Below are positions 18,134-26,907 of a DNA stretch of 64,000 nucleotides, piece by piece. The notes under the pieces are model-generated. The model saw only the letters and a list, made by a program, of their open reading frames with translations, was not told the origin of the DNA and did no database searches. Position 1 is the first letter of the stretch. Each line of letters begins with the position of its first letter. The DNA is from Alphaproteobacteria bacterium 46_93_T64 (GTDB lineage Bacteria > Pseudomonadota > Alphaproteobacteria > Sneathiellales > Sneathiellaceae), in the NCBI GenBank assembly GCA_002163135.1, contig MAAN01000041.1:62001-126000 (forward strand), in the 5' to 3' direction. The position numbers and the translations under genes were made by a program.

Positions 18134-19525
18134 ATGATTTATTTTCGAAAACTCTTACAGGCATTTCGGAGCCTGTCTGCACGCCTTCTGTTACTCACAG
18201 TTATATTTGTGATGTTGGCAGAGGTTTTGATTTTCGTTCCCTCTATTGCCAATTTCCGCGTCAATTACCTGATCAAAAAAACAGAATTTTCTCATTTGGC
18301 CTCTTTGGCTGTCTTGGCAGCCCCAGATAAAATGGTCTCAAAGGAACTGAAAGAAGAGTTGTTGTTTCGAGTGGGGGCGCGGTCTGTCGTTTTTCGAAGT
18401 GCCAATTCATCAATGCTTATGCTGACAGAAGACATGCCCGCTACAATTGATGCAAGTTTTGATCTATCAGATAGAAGCCCATATAAGTTAATCGGAGATG
18501 CTATAGAGGCATTAACCGTGGCCGAAAATCGTATTATTCGCGTTATGACGCCGATCGAAAATGAACCTACATCATCCCTTGAAATGGTAATCGATGAGGC
18601 GCCGTTGATTTCGGCGATGTTAGAATTTTCCTGGAATATTTTCAGGCTATCCTTAGTGATTTCGTTGCTGACAGCAATTCTGGTTTATCTTGCCCTGCAC
18701 TGGATGATGGTTCGTCCCATGGGCCGGTTAAGTGCCAGCATGATAGCATTCCGCAGGTCCCCCGAAGACATCACTGCCGGTATCAATGCCTCTAGCCGTA
18801 AAGATGAAATTGGTATCGCTGAACGCGAACTTGAAATAATGCAGACACGACTTCGGTTTGCGTTAAAGCAAAAAGAACATTTGGCTGCCCTTGGGACGGC
18901 GGTTACCAAAATTAGCCATGATCTTCGAAATATTCTGTCGACATCGCATATTGTGAGTGACGGACTGGCACAGGTCGATGACCCGCATGTACAGCGGGTT
19001 GTTCCGCGGTTGGTGAACAGTATTGATAGGGCAATTGAACTTTGTACGCAGACATTGAAGTATGGCAAAGCTGAAGAGCGAGAGCCGAAGAGAGAGAAAT
19101 TTCCACTAGCGCCATTGGTGGATGAAATTGAGGCGTCGGTCATCATATCAGACGCTCTTGAAATCCGGTGGATTAATGAGGTCTCGAACAGCTTTTTGGT
19201 GAACGCAGACAAAGAACAAATGTACCGAGTATTGATGAATATGTGCAGAAATGCCGTAGAAGCCCAAAGCGATGGCGGTGTTGTCTGTATCTCGAGTGAG
19301 CTAAAACAGGGATTGAGTATTATCCGGATTAAGGATGAAGGTCCTGGTATCCCTCCGCGGGCGAAAGAACATTTGTTCGAACCTTTTGCAGGATCCGTGA
19401 AAAGTGGAGGGACAGGTCTCGGTCTTTCCATTGCGCGGGAGCTTGTCGTTGCACACGGCGGAATAATTCAAGTTGAACAGAGTGATGAGAACGGTACATG
19501 TTTTGCGATCCAGTTACCCAATTAA
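18134..19525 (+). CDS. Membrane sensor histidine kinase
   Basis: 463 residues. One membrane segment is at about 18-40 and another at about 168-190, with a small extracytoplasmic sensor between. A HAMP-like linker follows, then a dimerisation domain with phospho-acceptor His262 (KISHDLRNILS), and an HATPase domain with N-box MNMCRNAVEA, G1 DEGPGIP and G2 GGTGLGLSIA. The H-box form with HDLRN belongs to the HPK4-like group. No response regulator gene lies next to it, so it is an orphan kinase here. No ribosome-binding site precedes the ATG. Confidence 0.92.
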   Translation: MIYFRKLLQAFRSLSARLLLLTVIFVMLAEVLIFVPSIANFRVNYLIKKTEFSHLASLAVLAAPDKMVSKELKEELLFRVGARSVVFRSANSSMLMLTEDMPATIDASFDLSDRSPYKLIGDAIEALTVAENRIIRVMTPIENEPTSSLEMVIDEAPLISAMLEFSWNIFRLSLVISLLTAILVYLALHWMMVRPMGRLSASMIAFRRSPEDITAGINASSRKDEIGIAERELEIMQTRLRFALKQKEHLAALGTAVTKISHDLRNILSTSHIVSDGLAQVDDPHVQRVVPRLVNSIDRAIELCTQTLKYGKAEEREPKREKFPLAPLVDEIEASVIISDALEIRWINEVSNSFLVNADKEQMYRVLMNMCRNAVEAQSDGGVVCISSELKQGLSIIRIKDEGPGIPPRAKEHLFEPFAGSVKSGGTGLGLSIARELVVAHGGIIQVEQSDENGTCFAIQLPN

Positions 19526-19605
19526 TAATTTAGAAACCAGTTCAACTTAGAATGATAAAAAATGTAAACAGGCTTTCTTATCGAAAGTTAAGGGCGGGCT
19601 AAGTA

Positions 19606-19995
19606 ATGCGTACTATCGCAACCAGTTTTTTGCTTTTAATTTTGTTGGCGGCAACAGGATGTACAACTGCGGCTGTTGCCGTAATCGACGAGAAAATCTC
19701 ACAACTCACAGACAAAGAATGTACAAGCGTTAATATTATGTTTGGAGAAGACTACTGCCGTGAGAAAAAACGAGTGATAAAGCAAGATCCTGTATACTGC
19801 TATCGTACTTTGGGCGGCGTTGATTGTTATTCAAAGAAGGAACCCTATACCAAACCATCAGCACGTGTTCGAGAAGTAAGTGCTCTTGGATCAAAAGGGG
19901 CAAAAGTAGAATATGTCAGCGAGAAAAGAGATACTGGGCCAATTTTCAAGTGGCCGTTCTCAACCGAAAAATTGAATACGGCAGAATTGGATTAA
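19606..19995 (+). CDS. Predicted lipoprotein, unknown function
   Basis: 129 residues with a lipoprotein-type signal (hydrophobic ATSFLLLILLAATGC, lipobox Cys at about residue 19). The mature part has several cysteines (KECTSVN, DYCREKK, VYCYRTLGG, VDCYSKK), so disulfide formation in the periplasm is likely. The family is not recognised; it looks like a small outer-membrane-anchored protein restricted to relatives. It stands alone between the kinase and the methyltransferase. Confidence 0.75.
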   Translation: MRTIATSFLLLILLAATGCTTAAVAVIDEKISQLTDKECTSVNIMFGEDYCREKKRVIKQDPVYCYRTLGGVDCYSKKEPYTKPSARVREVSALGSKGAKVEYVSEKRDTGPIFKWPFSTEKLNTAELD

Positions 19996-20092
19996 TCGTT
20001 CCGAGCATCTCTTCCTAGAATTTCATTTATGTGCAACGCCATTTTTGGTAAGTTACTGTTGAAGTTGAAACTGAAGAGAAAGTTGTTGTCTG

Positions 20093-20866
20093 ATGAGCTG
20101 GAATCCAGATCAATATCACCTCTATTCCGATCACCGTTTGCGCCCTGCTTTGGATCTATTGTCTCAGGTCAACCTGATGTCCCCTATGACAATTTATGAT
20201 CTGGGATGCGGAACAGGTAATGTGACCGCTATTTTGTCTCAGCATTGGAATAAAGCGATAGTCGCTGGCCTTGATAGCTCTGAGAGTATGCTTGAAAAGG
20301 CCAAGAAAGATCATCCGGCATTAGAATGGATGCACGGGGAAATTTCAGAGTTTTCACCGTCTAGTAAAGCAAATCTTTTGTTCAGTAATGCGGCACTGCA
20401 TTGGCTTGATGATCACGAAAGCCTGTTCCCAAAACTCCTGAAAAATCTACGCCCCGGCGGTGTTTTAGCCGTGCAAATGCCAAATAACTTCAGTGCTCCC
20501 TCCCATCAGACGCTTTATGACTTGGCTCAATCAGATAAATGGTTGGACAAATTGGGTCATTTGGTGCGCCCGGCACCTGTTCATAATATAGACTGGTATT
20601 ATGATTTGCTGTCTCCATTGGTTGAAAAACTAAATTTGTGGGAGTCTAGGTATTTCCAAGTACTGGAAGGTAAAAATGCCGTACTGGAATGGACAAAAAG
20701 TACGGCCCTTCGGCCGTTTCTGGATGCTCTCGAAGGTGACGATGTCTCGGAATTTGAAGAAGAATATGCCGACTTGTTGTTAGAGGCCTACCCGCATCGT
20801 GAGGATGGCGCCACGCTCTACCCGTTTTCAAGGCTATTTATCGTTGCGCAAATCGCTGACGACTAG
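20093..20866 (+). CDS. tam: Trans-aconitate 2-methyltransferase
   Basis: 257 residues. Class I SAM methyltransferase with motif I IYDLGCGTGNVT and motif II-like GLDSSESMLEKAK. Tam-specific blocks include the N-terminal MSWNPDQYHLYSDHRLRPA, AALHWLDDHESLFP, and LRPGGVLAVQMPNNF. Tam methylates trans-aconitate, an inhibitor of aconitase formed spontaneously from cis-aconitate. It is followed nine bases later by a SAM-cleaving enzyme gene, probably on the same transcript. Confidence 0.92.
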   Translation: MSWNPDQYHLYSDHRLRPALDLLSQVNLMSPMTIYDLGCGTGNVTAILSQHWNKAIVAGLDSSESMLEKAKKDHPALEWMHGEISEFSPSSKANLLFSNAALHWLDDHESLFPKLLKNLRPGGVLAVQMPNNFSAPSHQTLYDLAQSDKWLDKLGHLVRPAPVHNIDWYYDLLSPLVEKLNLWESRYFQVLEGKNAVLEWTKSTALRPFLDALEGDDVSEFEEEYADLLLEAYPHREDGATLYPFSRLFIVAQIADD

Positions 20867-20875
20867 GCGGATGAT

Positions 20876-21598
20876 ATGATCCTGCTGTTCACAGATTTTG
20901 GATCAAGTGGGCCCTATATTGGGCAGATGACAGCCAGTATCCGTAAAGCAGGTTATTCAGGTGATGTTATTCCTGTTTTCTCTGATTTGCCTGCGTTCGG
21001 AGTAAAGGCGAGTGCTGTCTTGCTCAAGAGCTATATGCGGGATTTTCCTGAAAATAGCGTTTTCCTATGTGTTGTTGATCCAGGTGTTGGAAGTTCCCGA
21101 AAAGCAGTTGCAATCAAAAGCCAAGGGCGCTGGTTCGTAGGGCCAGATAATGGCTTGTTTGAATTGATCCTGCGAGAAGATGTGCACGCGGAAATCTTCG
21201 AAATTATATGGCAACCAAAAGAATTGTCCGCGAGTTTTCATGGGCGGGATTTGTTTGCGCCCGTTGCTGCCAAAGTTGCTTCGGGAAAGGGAATGGAAAT
21301 GTTAAAGGCCATTTCAGCAGATAGCCTTCACCGACAGGACTGGCCAGATGACATTGCGGAAGTCGTCTATATCGATCGTTACGGAAGCGCAATGACTGGG
21401 GTTTCTTCAGCTCCCTCCATCAGATCAATTAAGATAGGTGGCCATACGCTACCAATAAAGCTCACTTTTTCAAGCGTCGCGATCGGTGCGCCACTTGCTT
21501 ATGAAAACGCCAATGGTTTGATTGAAGTCGCAGTAAATCAGGGGCGTGCCGATCAGTATTTTGATCTAATCATCGGCACGCCGGTTGAGGTTCTATAG
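20876..21598 (+). CDS. SAM hydroxide adenosyltransferase (DUF62 / chlorinase-fluorinase family)
   Basis: 240 residues beginning MILLFTDFGSSGPYIGQM, with FLCVVDPGVGSSRKAVAIKS, WFVGPDNGLFELI, SFHGRDLFAPVAA and VVYIDRYGSAMTG. These match the SAM-dependent halogenase-like family in which most bacterial members use water/hydroxide to split SAM into adenosine and methionine. It is unusually short compared with the roughly 260-300 residues of many relatives. The neighbour upstream also consumes SAM. Halogenase activity is not suggested. Confidence 0.85.
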   Translation: MILLFTDFGSSGPYIGQMTASIRKAGYSGDVIPVFSDLPAFGVKASAVLLKSYMRDFPENSVFLCVVDPGVGSSRKAVAIKSQGRWFVGPDNGLFELILREDVHAEIFEIIWQPKELSASFHGRDLFAPVAAKVASGKGMEMLKAISADSLHRQDWPDDIAEVVYIDRYGSAMTGVSSAPSIRSIKIGGHTLPIKLTFSSVAIGAPLAYENANGLIEVAVNQGRADQYFDLIIGTPVEVL

Positions 21599-21599
21599 T

Positions 21600-23312
21600 C
21601 TAGTTGCCAAGAACAACACCTTCACGGCGTGGATCCGCACCACCTTGCAGGCCTTGTGCTGTCACGCGGATGCCATGAAGCCCACTATTAAGAGTTCGGA
21701 TTTTTACTTTGTAACCCATAGCCTCAAGTGCCGTTTTGTGGTCGGCAATGGCGGTGTCTTTTTCAAGATCTAAAGTGCCGTTACGATTGATGTGATGGGG
21801 TAGGTTAATGGCGGATTGCATGTCCAGTCCCCAATCCAGCACACCAATGATGGTTTTTGTAACAAAGCCGATGATCCTGCTGCCACCAGGCGATCCAATC
21901 GCCATGTTGAGTGTGTCATCTGCATTTAGGACGAGCGTTGGTGACATTGAACTGCGAGGACGCTTGCCTGCCTGTATACGATTGTTAACAAGCACGCCGT
22001 CTTTTGATGGACGGAACGAGAAGTCAGTGAGTTGGTTGTTGAGGATAAATCCGCCTGCCATCAGGCGTGATCCAAAAACATTTTCCACCGATGTTGTCAT
22101 CGAAACGGCATTGCCATTTGCATCCACGATGCTGAAATGACTGGTAGAGGGAAGTTCAATGGCATTGTCCGGCATTAGAGTGCTTGCCTGTTTGGCAGGA
22201 TCGCCCGCTGTATATGGAACATGTGTTTCTCCGGCCCTTATCAGAGCGGATCGACGTTTGATGTAGGTGGGGCTGAGAAGGGCGTCAACTGGTACATCAA
22301 CGAAGTCTTTGTCCGCTAGATATAATCCGCGATCCGCAAACGCGAGGGCGCTGGCTTCTGATATCAAATTGATGGCATTGGCACTTCCTGCGGAAATTGT
22401 ACTGAGATTTTGTTTCTCTAATAATTTCAGAATTTGCAAGCTGGTCACACCACCAGACGTTGGGGGGCCCATTCCACAAACCTTATAACCGTGATAGGGC
22501 GCGCAAACTGGCATCCGTTTTTTTGCAACGTAATTTTTCATATCAGCAAGCGTTAGGACGCCCGAGTTTTCTATATCACTCTTAACAGCCTGAACTATTT
22601 TGCTTGCAATGCTTCCTTCGTAAAGAGCTTTTGCTCCGTTTGCCGCGATATCACGAAAAGTAGCAGCTAGTTCGGGGTTTTTTAAAATCGTTCCAACTTC
22701 TTTTGCTGTGCCATCGGTATTATAAAAGTAGGTTGCGGCAGCTGATTTTGTTTTAAGATATTTGTCGCGGTTTAGAAGAAAGTGCAGACGAGGCGAAATT
22801 GCAAATCCATTTTTAGAATGTACAATTGCGGCGTCGAATAAGCTTTTCCATGGGAGTTGTCCGCGTTCTTTATGGGCTTTTTCAAGCATGGCAAGTGCCC
22901 CTGGAACCCCAACCGATTTACCCCCAACGACTGCTTCATAGAATTTAAGCGGTTTGCCATCAGTTTTAAGGAAATGATTTTCCGTAACAGCAGCCGGGGC
23001 CATTTCACGACCATCATATGTGGAAACTTCCTGCTTTTTATTGTCGTAATAAAGCAGAAAAGCGCCTCCGCCGATACCTGATGATTGAGGCTCAACAAGT
23101 GTTAGAACTAACTGGACTGCAATCGCGGCATCTACCGCATTTCCGCCTTTGGCAAGAACATCATAGCCGGCTTCTGCCGCTAAAGGATTGGCTGCAGCTA
23201 TCATGTATTTGCCTGCTGTGTTCGCAGCGGCGTTAAGTGCAAAAGCAACAACGGCAACGAATAGTACGGAAATGCTTATGGCCCTTTGAAATAGTTGACG
23301 CGAATTTACCAT
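21600..23312 (-). CDS. ggt: Gamma-glutamyltransferase (glutathione hydrolase)
   Basis: 570 residues, with a signal peptide at about 1-31 (SISVLFVAVVAFALNAAANT). It is an Ntn-hydrolase precursor that cuts itself before the nucleophile, here Thr390 in ELPSTSHFSIVD, giving large and small subunits. Other family marks are GGNAVDAAIA, SSGIGGGAFLLY with DGREMAP, and GSPGGSRIIGF near the C-terminus. It acts in the periplasm on glutathione and other gamma-glutamyl compounds. It lies opposite a P1-family peptidase and a peptide-type binding protein, so the three may serve peptide salvage. Confidence 0.95.
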   Translation of the reverse strand: MVNSRQLFQRAISISVLFVAVVAFALNAAANTAGKYMIAAANPLAAEAGYDVLAKGGNAVDAAIAVQLVLTLVEPQSSGIGGGAFLLYYDNKKQEVSTYDGREMAPAAVTENHFLKTDGKPLKFYEAVVGGKSVGVPGALAMLEKAHKERGQLPWKSLFDAAIVHSKNGFAISPRLHFLLNRDKYLKTKSAAATYFYNTDGTAKEVGTILKNPELAATFRDIAANGAKALYEGSIASKIVQAVKSDIENSGVLTLADMKNYVAKKRMPVCAPYHGYKVCGMGPPTSGGVTSLQILKLLEKQNLSTISAGSANAINLISEASALAFADRGLYLADKDFVDVPVDALLSPTYIKRRSALIRAGETHVPYTAGDPAKQASTLMPDNAIELPSTSHFSIVDANGNAVSMTTSVENVFGSRLMAGGFILNNQLTDFSFRPSKDGVLVNNRIQAGKRPRSSMSPTLVLNADDTLNMAIGSPGGSRIIGFVTKTIIGVLDWGLDMQSAINLPHHINRNGTLDLEKDTAIADHKTALEAMGYKVKIRTLNSGLHGIRVTAQGLQGGADPRREGVVLGN

Positions 23313-23430
23313 CGTTTTTGCCTTTGTTGATTAAGGTGGAAAATTGTTTTTACTCAAACAAAATAATTGATACACTGAGCAAACAAAAGTTAATCCATAT
23401 TATGTGGAAACTGACTTTAAACAAATAATA

Positions 23431-24450
23431 ATGAAACAGAAAATAGTAATGATACAGCCCGGTAAAAAAAATCTGATCACTGATGTTGACGGAATAAAAA
23501 TTGGGAATGCACATGATGCTGGCGCCTTCACCGGCGTTACAGCCATTGTACCTGACGTCGCGGCTGTTGGTGGGGTAGATGTTCGTGGCGGTGGCCCCGG
23601 CACGCGGGAGACAGAAGTTTTAAGGCCTGACTGTTTGGTGGATCGGGTGAACGCGATCGTCTTAAGTGGCGGGTCCGTCTTTGGATTAGAGGCTGCAGCT
23701 GGTGCGACAAGTGCTTTGGCGTCTTCGGGGCGCGGATATGCGATGCGGGAGTTTAACATTCCCATTGTCCCCTCTGCAGTACTGTTCGATATGTTTAATG
23801 GGGGTGATAAAGATTGGGGCGAGATGTCTCCTTATCGCGAACTTGGAAAGCAGGCAGTAAACGCAGCCACAATTGATTTTGATCTTGGCAATGTTGGCGC
23901 GGGTTATGGCGCGGGGGCAGGAACGATCAAAGGCGGCCTTGGAAGTTGTTCCGCCGTTACAGATGATGGAATTCAAGTTGGCGCTGTGATCGCTGTAAAT
24001 CCAGTTGGGAGTGTTCTGGTTCCGGGCACTCATAATTTCTGGGCTTGGCCATTTGAACAAGACGGAGAGTTCGGCGGTTTTGGAGCGCCGATAATAGACG
24101 GTAATCTGTCACTAGAAGCTATCTCGAGTGGCCGCTTGATGGAAAACACCACCATTGGTGTGGTCGCAACCAACATTACACTAACAAAATCACAGGCGCA
24201 GAGAGTTGCAATCATGGCGCAAGATGGATACGCGCGTGCAATCCGCCCTGTACATACCCCGTTTGATGGGGATACTATCTTTACATTGTCCACGGAGAAA
24301 AAGTCCCTGGATATACCCGAGCCACTTGCGTTGGCCAGAATTGGTGCCATCGCAGCGGATTGCGTCGCAAGGGCAGTAGCCCGCGCCGTTTATAATGCGA
24401 ATAGTCTGGGGAAATTACCAGGCTACCGAACTCAATTTAATAAAACATAA
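23431..24450 (+). CDS. P1-family (S58, DmpA-like) aminopeptidase
   Basis: About 339 residues from the ATG at 23431; a GTG at 23404 and an ATG at 23449 are other possible starts because no ribosome-binding site is clear. Family blocks: GVTAIVPD, VDVRGGGPGTRETEVL, LSGGSVFGLEAA, and AGAGTIKGGLGS. The late NTTIGVVATNITLTKSQAQR likely contains the self-cleavage site before the nucleophile Thr/Ser, as in DmpA and BapA. The C-terminal AIRPVHTPFDGDTIFTLST is also typical. These enzymes remove N-terminal residues, often beta- or D-amino acids, from peptides and amides. Upstream of an oligopeptide-type binding protein by 14 bases. Confidence 0.88.
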   Translation: MKQKIVMIQPGKKNLITDVDGIKIGNAHDAGAFTGVTAIVPDVAAVGGVDVRGGGPGTRETEVLRPDCLVDRVNAIVLSGGSVFGLEAAAGATSALASSGRGYAMREFNIPIVPSAVLFDMFNGGDKDWGEMSPYRELGKQAVNAATIDFDLGNVGAGYGAGAGTIKGGLGSCSAVTDDGIQVGAVIAVNPVGSVLVPGTHNFWAWPFEQDGEFGGFGAPIIDGNLSLEAISSGRLMENTTIGVVATNITLTKSQAQRVAIMAQDGYARAIRPVHTPFDGDTIFTLSTEKKSLDIPEPLALARIGAIAADCVARAVARAVYNANSLGKLPGYRTQFNKT

Positions 24451-24464
24451 AACGGGAGACTGGG

Positions 24465-25943
24465 ATGAAGAAAATATTGGTCGCCGCCGCCCTTGCATCG
24501 GCCATTTTTGCTCCGATGACAGCGCAGGCAGCTAAAACAACAGTAAACTTTGCAATGCGTCTTGAACCTCCGGGGCTTGACCCACGCACAGGAGCGGCTG
24601 CTGCGATATCACTCATTACCCTTTATAATATCTATGAAGGACTGACACGTATTGGCGCTGATGGTACCGTTAAGCCAGCTTTGGCCAAAAGCTGGACCGT
24701 AAGTCCAGATGGATTGGTATATACGTTCAATCTCGAAGGTGGTGTGAAATTCCACGACGGTTCCGAATTTGATTCATCCGACGTTAAATACACTTTTGAA
24801 GAGAATGCAGCCGAAGGCAGCAAGAATAAAAGAAAAAGCCGCTTCACAAATATGGCGAAGATCGAAACGCCTGATGCGAACACAGTTGTTATTACATTGA
24901 AAGAGCCACGCGGTGATTTGCTTGCACAACTTGGCGAATCTACGGCAGTGATTGTCGATCCAGATTCTGATGGTGGTAACGCAACTAAGCCAGTTGGTAC
25001 TGGTCCATTTAAATTTGTGCGCTGGATTAAAGGCGATTCAGTGAAAATGGTCGCAGCTGACACGTACCGTGATCCATCAAGCGTTCAGATTAAAAAAGCG
25101 ACATTCCGTTTCATCAATGACTCTGCTGCTCGCATGGCGACATTACTGACTGGTGATGTTGATTTCACTACTGTACCAAATGAGACTATTGGACAGTTTA
25201 AATTGGGCGATCAATTCCAGATTCTGGAAGGGACGACCAACGGTGAGACAATCCTCAGCACGAACAATAAAAGCGAAGCACTTTCCAAGCTGAAAGTTCG
25301 CCAAGCAATTGCTCATGCAATTAACCGCCAGGAAATTATCGATGGCGCTATGTTTGGGTATGGGACACCGATCGGCTCTCATTTTGCGCCGCATCATCCA
25401 GATTATGTGGATCTGACAAATACATATCCATATGATCCAGAAAAATCCAAAGCATTGCTTGCGGAAGCTGGTTATCCAGATGGATTGGCACTTTCTTTGA
25501 AATTGCCACCGGTTGATGATTATGCTCGTAAAGGCGGTCAGATTGTAGCCGCGCAGCTTGAAAAAGCGGGCTTTAAAATCACCATCCAGAATGTTGACTG
25601 GCCGAAGTGGTTGGACGAAGTTTACAAAAAGAAAAACTACGATCTTTCTATCGTAAGCCATGTCGAGCCTATGGATATCAACATCTATTCGCGTAAAGGC
25701 TATTACTTCAACTATTCAAACGAAGCTTTTGATAAGGTTGTTAAAGATGCTGAAACAGCCCTGACACCATCAGTTCGGAGCGCTAAGTTAAAAGAAGCGC
25801 AAATGATCTTGGCGAAAGACGCTGTAAATGGCTTTATGTTCCAATTGGCGCGTGTCGTCGTTGTTCGTAAAGGCTTGGAAGGCGTTTGGAAGGATCTGCA
25901 TCTGTTCTCAACAGATTTGGCTCGCATGAGCTGGGAAGACTAA
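24465..25943 (+). CDS. ABC transporter substrate-binding protein, family 5 (peptide/glutathione type)
   Basis: 492 residues with a signal peptide (KKILVAAALASAIFAPMTAQA) and the family 5 architecture: N-terminal lobe with YEGLTRIGADGTVKPALAKS and PDGLVYTFNLEGGVKFHDG, central KPVGTGPFKFVRW, and later LKVRQAIAHAINRQEII. It would deliver peptides or related solutes to a membrane permease, but no permease or ATPase gene is present beside it and a terminator follows at once. It follows the P1 peptidase gene closely with a GGGAG ribosome-binding site. Confidence 0.93.
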   Translation: MKKILVAAALASAIFAPMTAQAAKTTVNFAMRLEPPGLDPRTGAAAAISLITLYNIYEGLTRIGADGTVKPALAKSWTVSPDGLVYTFNLEGGVKFHDGSEFDSSDVKYTFEENAAEGSKNKRKSRFTNMAKIETPDANTVVITLKEPRGDLLAQLGESTAVIVDPDSDGGNATKPVGTGPFKFVRWIKGDSVKMVAADTYRDPSSVQIKKATFRFINDSAARMATLLTGDVDFTTVPNETIGQFKLGDQFQILEGTTNGETILSTNNKSEALSKLKVRQAIAHAINRQEIIDGAMFGYGTPIGSHFAPHHPDYVDLTNTYPYDPEKSKALLAEAGYPDGLALSLKLPPVDDYARKGGQIVAAQLEKAGFKITIQNVDWPKWLDEVYKKKNYDLSIVSHVEPMDINIYSRKGYYFNYSNEAFDKVVKDAETALTPSVRSAKLKEAQMILAKDAVNGFMFQLARVVVVRKGLEGVWKDLHLFSTDLARMSWED

Positions 25944-25962
25944 TTAGTCTCTCGATCAAAAG

Positions 25963-25996
25963 AAAAGCCCTCCGTGATTTCGGCGGGCTTTTTTAT
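25963..25996 (+). terminator. Rho-independent terminator after the binding-protein gene
   Basis: AAAAGCCC (25963-25970) pairs with GGGCTTTT (25985-25992), with an inner CCG/CGG and a six-base loop, ending in a run of six T. Confidence 0.85.
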
Positions 25997-26010
25997 TGGG
26001 CATTGTTTAG

Positions 26011-26742
26011 TTAGCTGGCGAGGTAATCTTCCAGCTCGTCCGCGCCGCCGACCTTGACGCCGTCAATGAATATCTGCGGTGTTGTGCCTGCACCAGCAAC
26101 AGCCGATAGGCTACGGTAGGTGGCGTCAGTCCCAAGGACTATTTCTTCATAGCTAAGACCAGCCTTGGAAAGTGCTGCTTTAGCACGTGTGCAATGACCG
26201 CAGCCGGGTTTTGAGAACATCGTGATGGCTTTTGGGAGCTCTGCGTTAGGATTGATGTAGTTGAGCATTGTATCCGCATCGGAGACTTCAAATGGATCTC
26301 CTTCTACTTCTGGCTCTATAAACATTTTCTCGACAACGCCATCATTGACCAGCATGGAGTAACGCCATGACCGTTTTCCAAAGCCAAGATCTGACTTGTC
26401 CACCAGCATGCCCATACCGTCAGTGAAGGTACCGCTGCCATCTGGAATGAAAGTTACATTCTCCGCGTTCTGATCTTTCTTCCATTCGTTCATAACGAAC
26501 GTGTCGTTTACGGACATACAGACAATGCTATCAATCCCATTTTCCGCAAAAGTAGATGCTAGTTCATTATAGCGGGGGAGGTGGGTGGAAGAACATGTGG
26601 GAGTGAAGGCGCCTGGTAGTGAAAACAAAACAACTTTTTTGCCTTTAAACAGATCATCTGTTTTTACTTGTATCCATTTGTCGCCTTCGCGAAGAGGGAA
26701 CGTACAAGTCGGCACGTGTTGGCCTTCCATATTCTTTAACAT
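26011..26742 (-). CDS. Peroxiredoxin-glutaredoxin hybrid (Prx5 type)
   Basis: 243 residues in two domains. Residues 1-165 are an atypical/1-Cys Prx5-like peroxiredoxin with the peroxidatic Cys50 in GAFTPTCSSTHLP. Residues 170-243 are a glutaredoxin with CGHC at 181-184 and the TPQIFIDG cis-proline site. Such fusions, first known from Haemophilus and Chromatium, use glutathione to reduce peroxides inside one chain. A strong AGGAGA ribosome-binding site precedes the ATG. An Irr/ICE-like palindrome lies about 75 bases upstream. Confidence 0.95.
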   Translation of the reverse strand: MLKNMEGQHVPTCTFPLREGDKWIQVKTDDLFKGKKVVLFSLPGAFTPTCSSTHLPRYNELASTFAENGIDSIVCMSVNDTFVMNEWKKDQNAENVTFIPDGSGTFTDGMGMLVDKSDLGFGKRSWRYSMLVNDGVVEKMFIEPEVEGDPFEVSDADTMLNYINPNAELPKAITMFSKPGCGHCTRAKAALSKAGLSYEEIVLGTDATYRSLSAVAGAGTTPQIFIDGVKVGGADELEDYLAS

Positions 26743-26790
26743 TTATGTCTCCTGAGTGTTTAGAGCGTTTACTTTAAAGGAGATATAAAC

Positions 26791-26832
26791 ATGAAATTTG
26801 TTGATACAAGTTATTTTTTAGAATTATTCTAA
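26791..26832 (+). other. Possible 13-codon leader or micro-ORF
   Basis: On the plus strand, AAAGGAG sits eight bases before an ATG that opens a 13-codon frame (MKFVDTSYFLELF, then TAA). The translation signal is excellent but no downstream gene follows on this strand. It overlaps the upstream region of the peroxiredoxin-glutaredoxin gene. Could be chance. Confidence 0.3.
26817..26832. promoter_or_regulatory. Irr/ICE-like palindrome upstream of the peroxiredoxin gene
   Basis: TTTAGAA-TTA-TTCTAA, with a perfect 13-base core TAGAATTATTCTA (26819-26831). It resembles the inverted repeat bound by the heme/iron regulator Irr in alphaproteobacteria (TTTAGAA and TTCTAAA half-sites, as remembered). 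Regulator assignment is inference. Confidence 0.4.
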
Positions 26833-26857
26833 TGTAAGGTATTTGGCAAACAGGCAC

Positions 26858-26885
26858 AAAAAAAGGCGGCGATATTATCGCCACC
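26858..26885 (-). terminator. Rho-independent terminator of the OmpA-like lipoprotein gene
   Basis: GGCGAT-ATT-ATCGCC stem (26868-26882), extended by two outer G-C pairs, followed on the minus strand by seven T (A run 26858-26864). Confidence 0.75.
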
Positions 26886-26907
26886 TCTTTTCAATTATTT
26901 TGTAGAG

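Noticed and set aside
20876-21598. SAM-dependent chlorinase or fluorinase
   Set aside because: The family match is to the widespread hydroxide-using members; nothing points to halogenation and no halometabolite genes are near.
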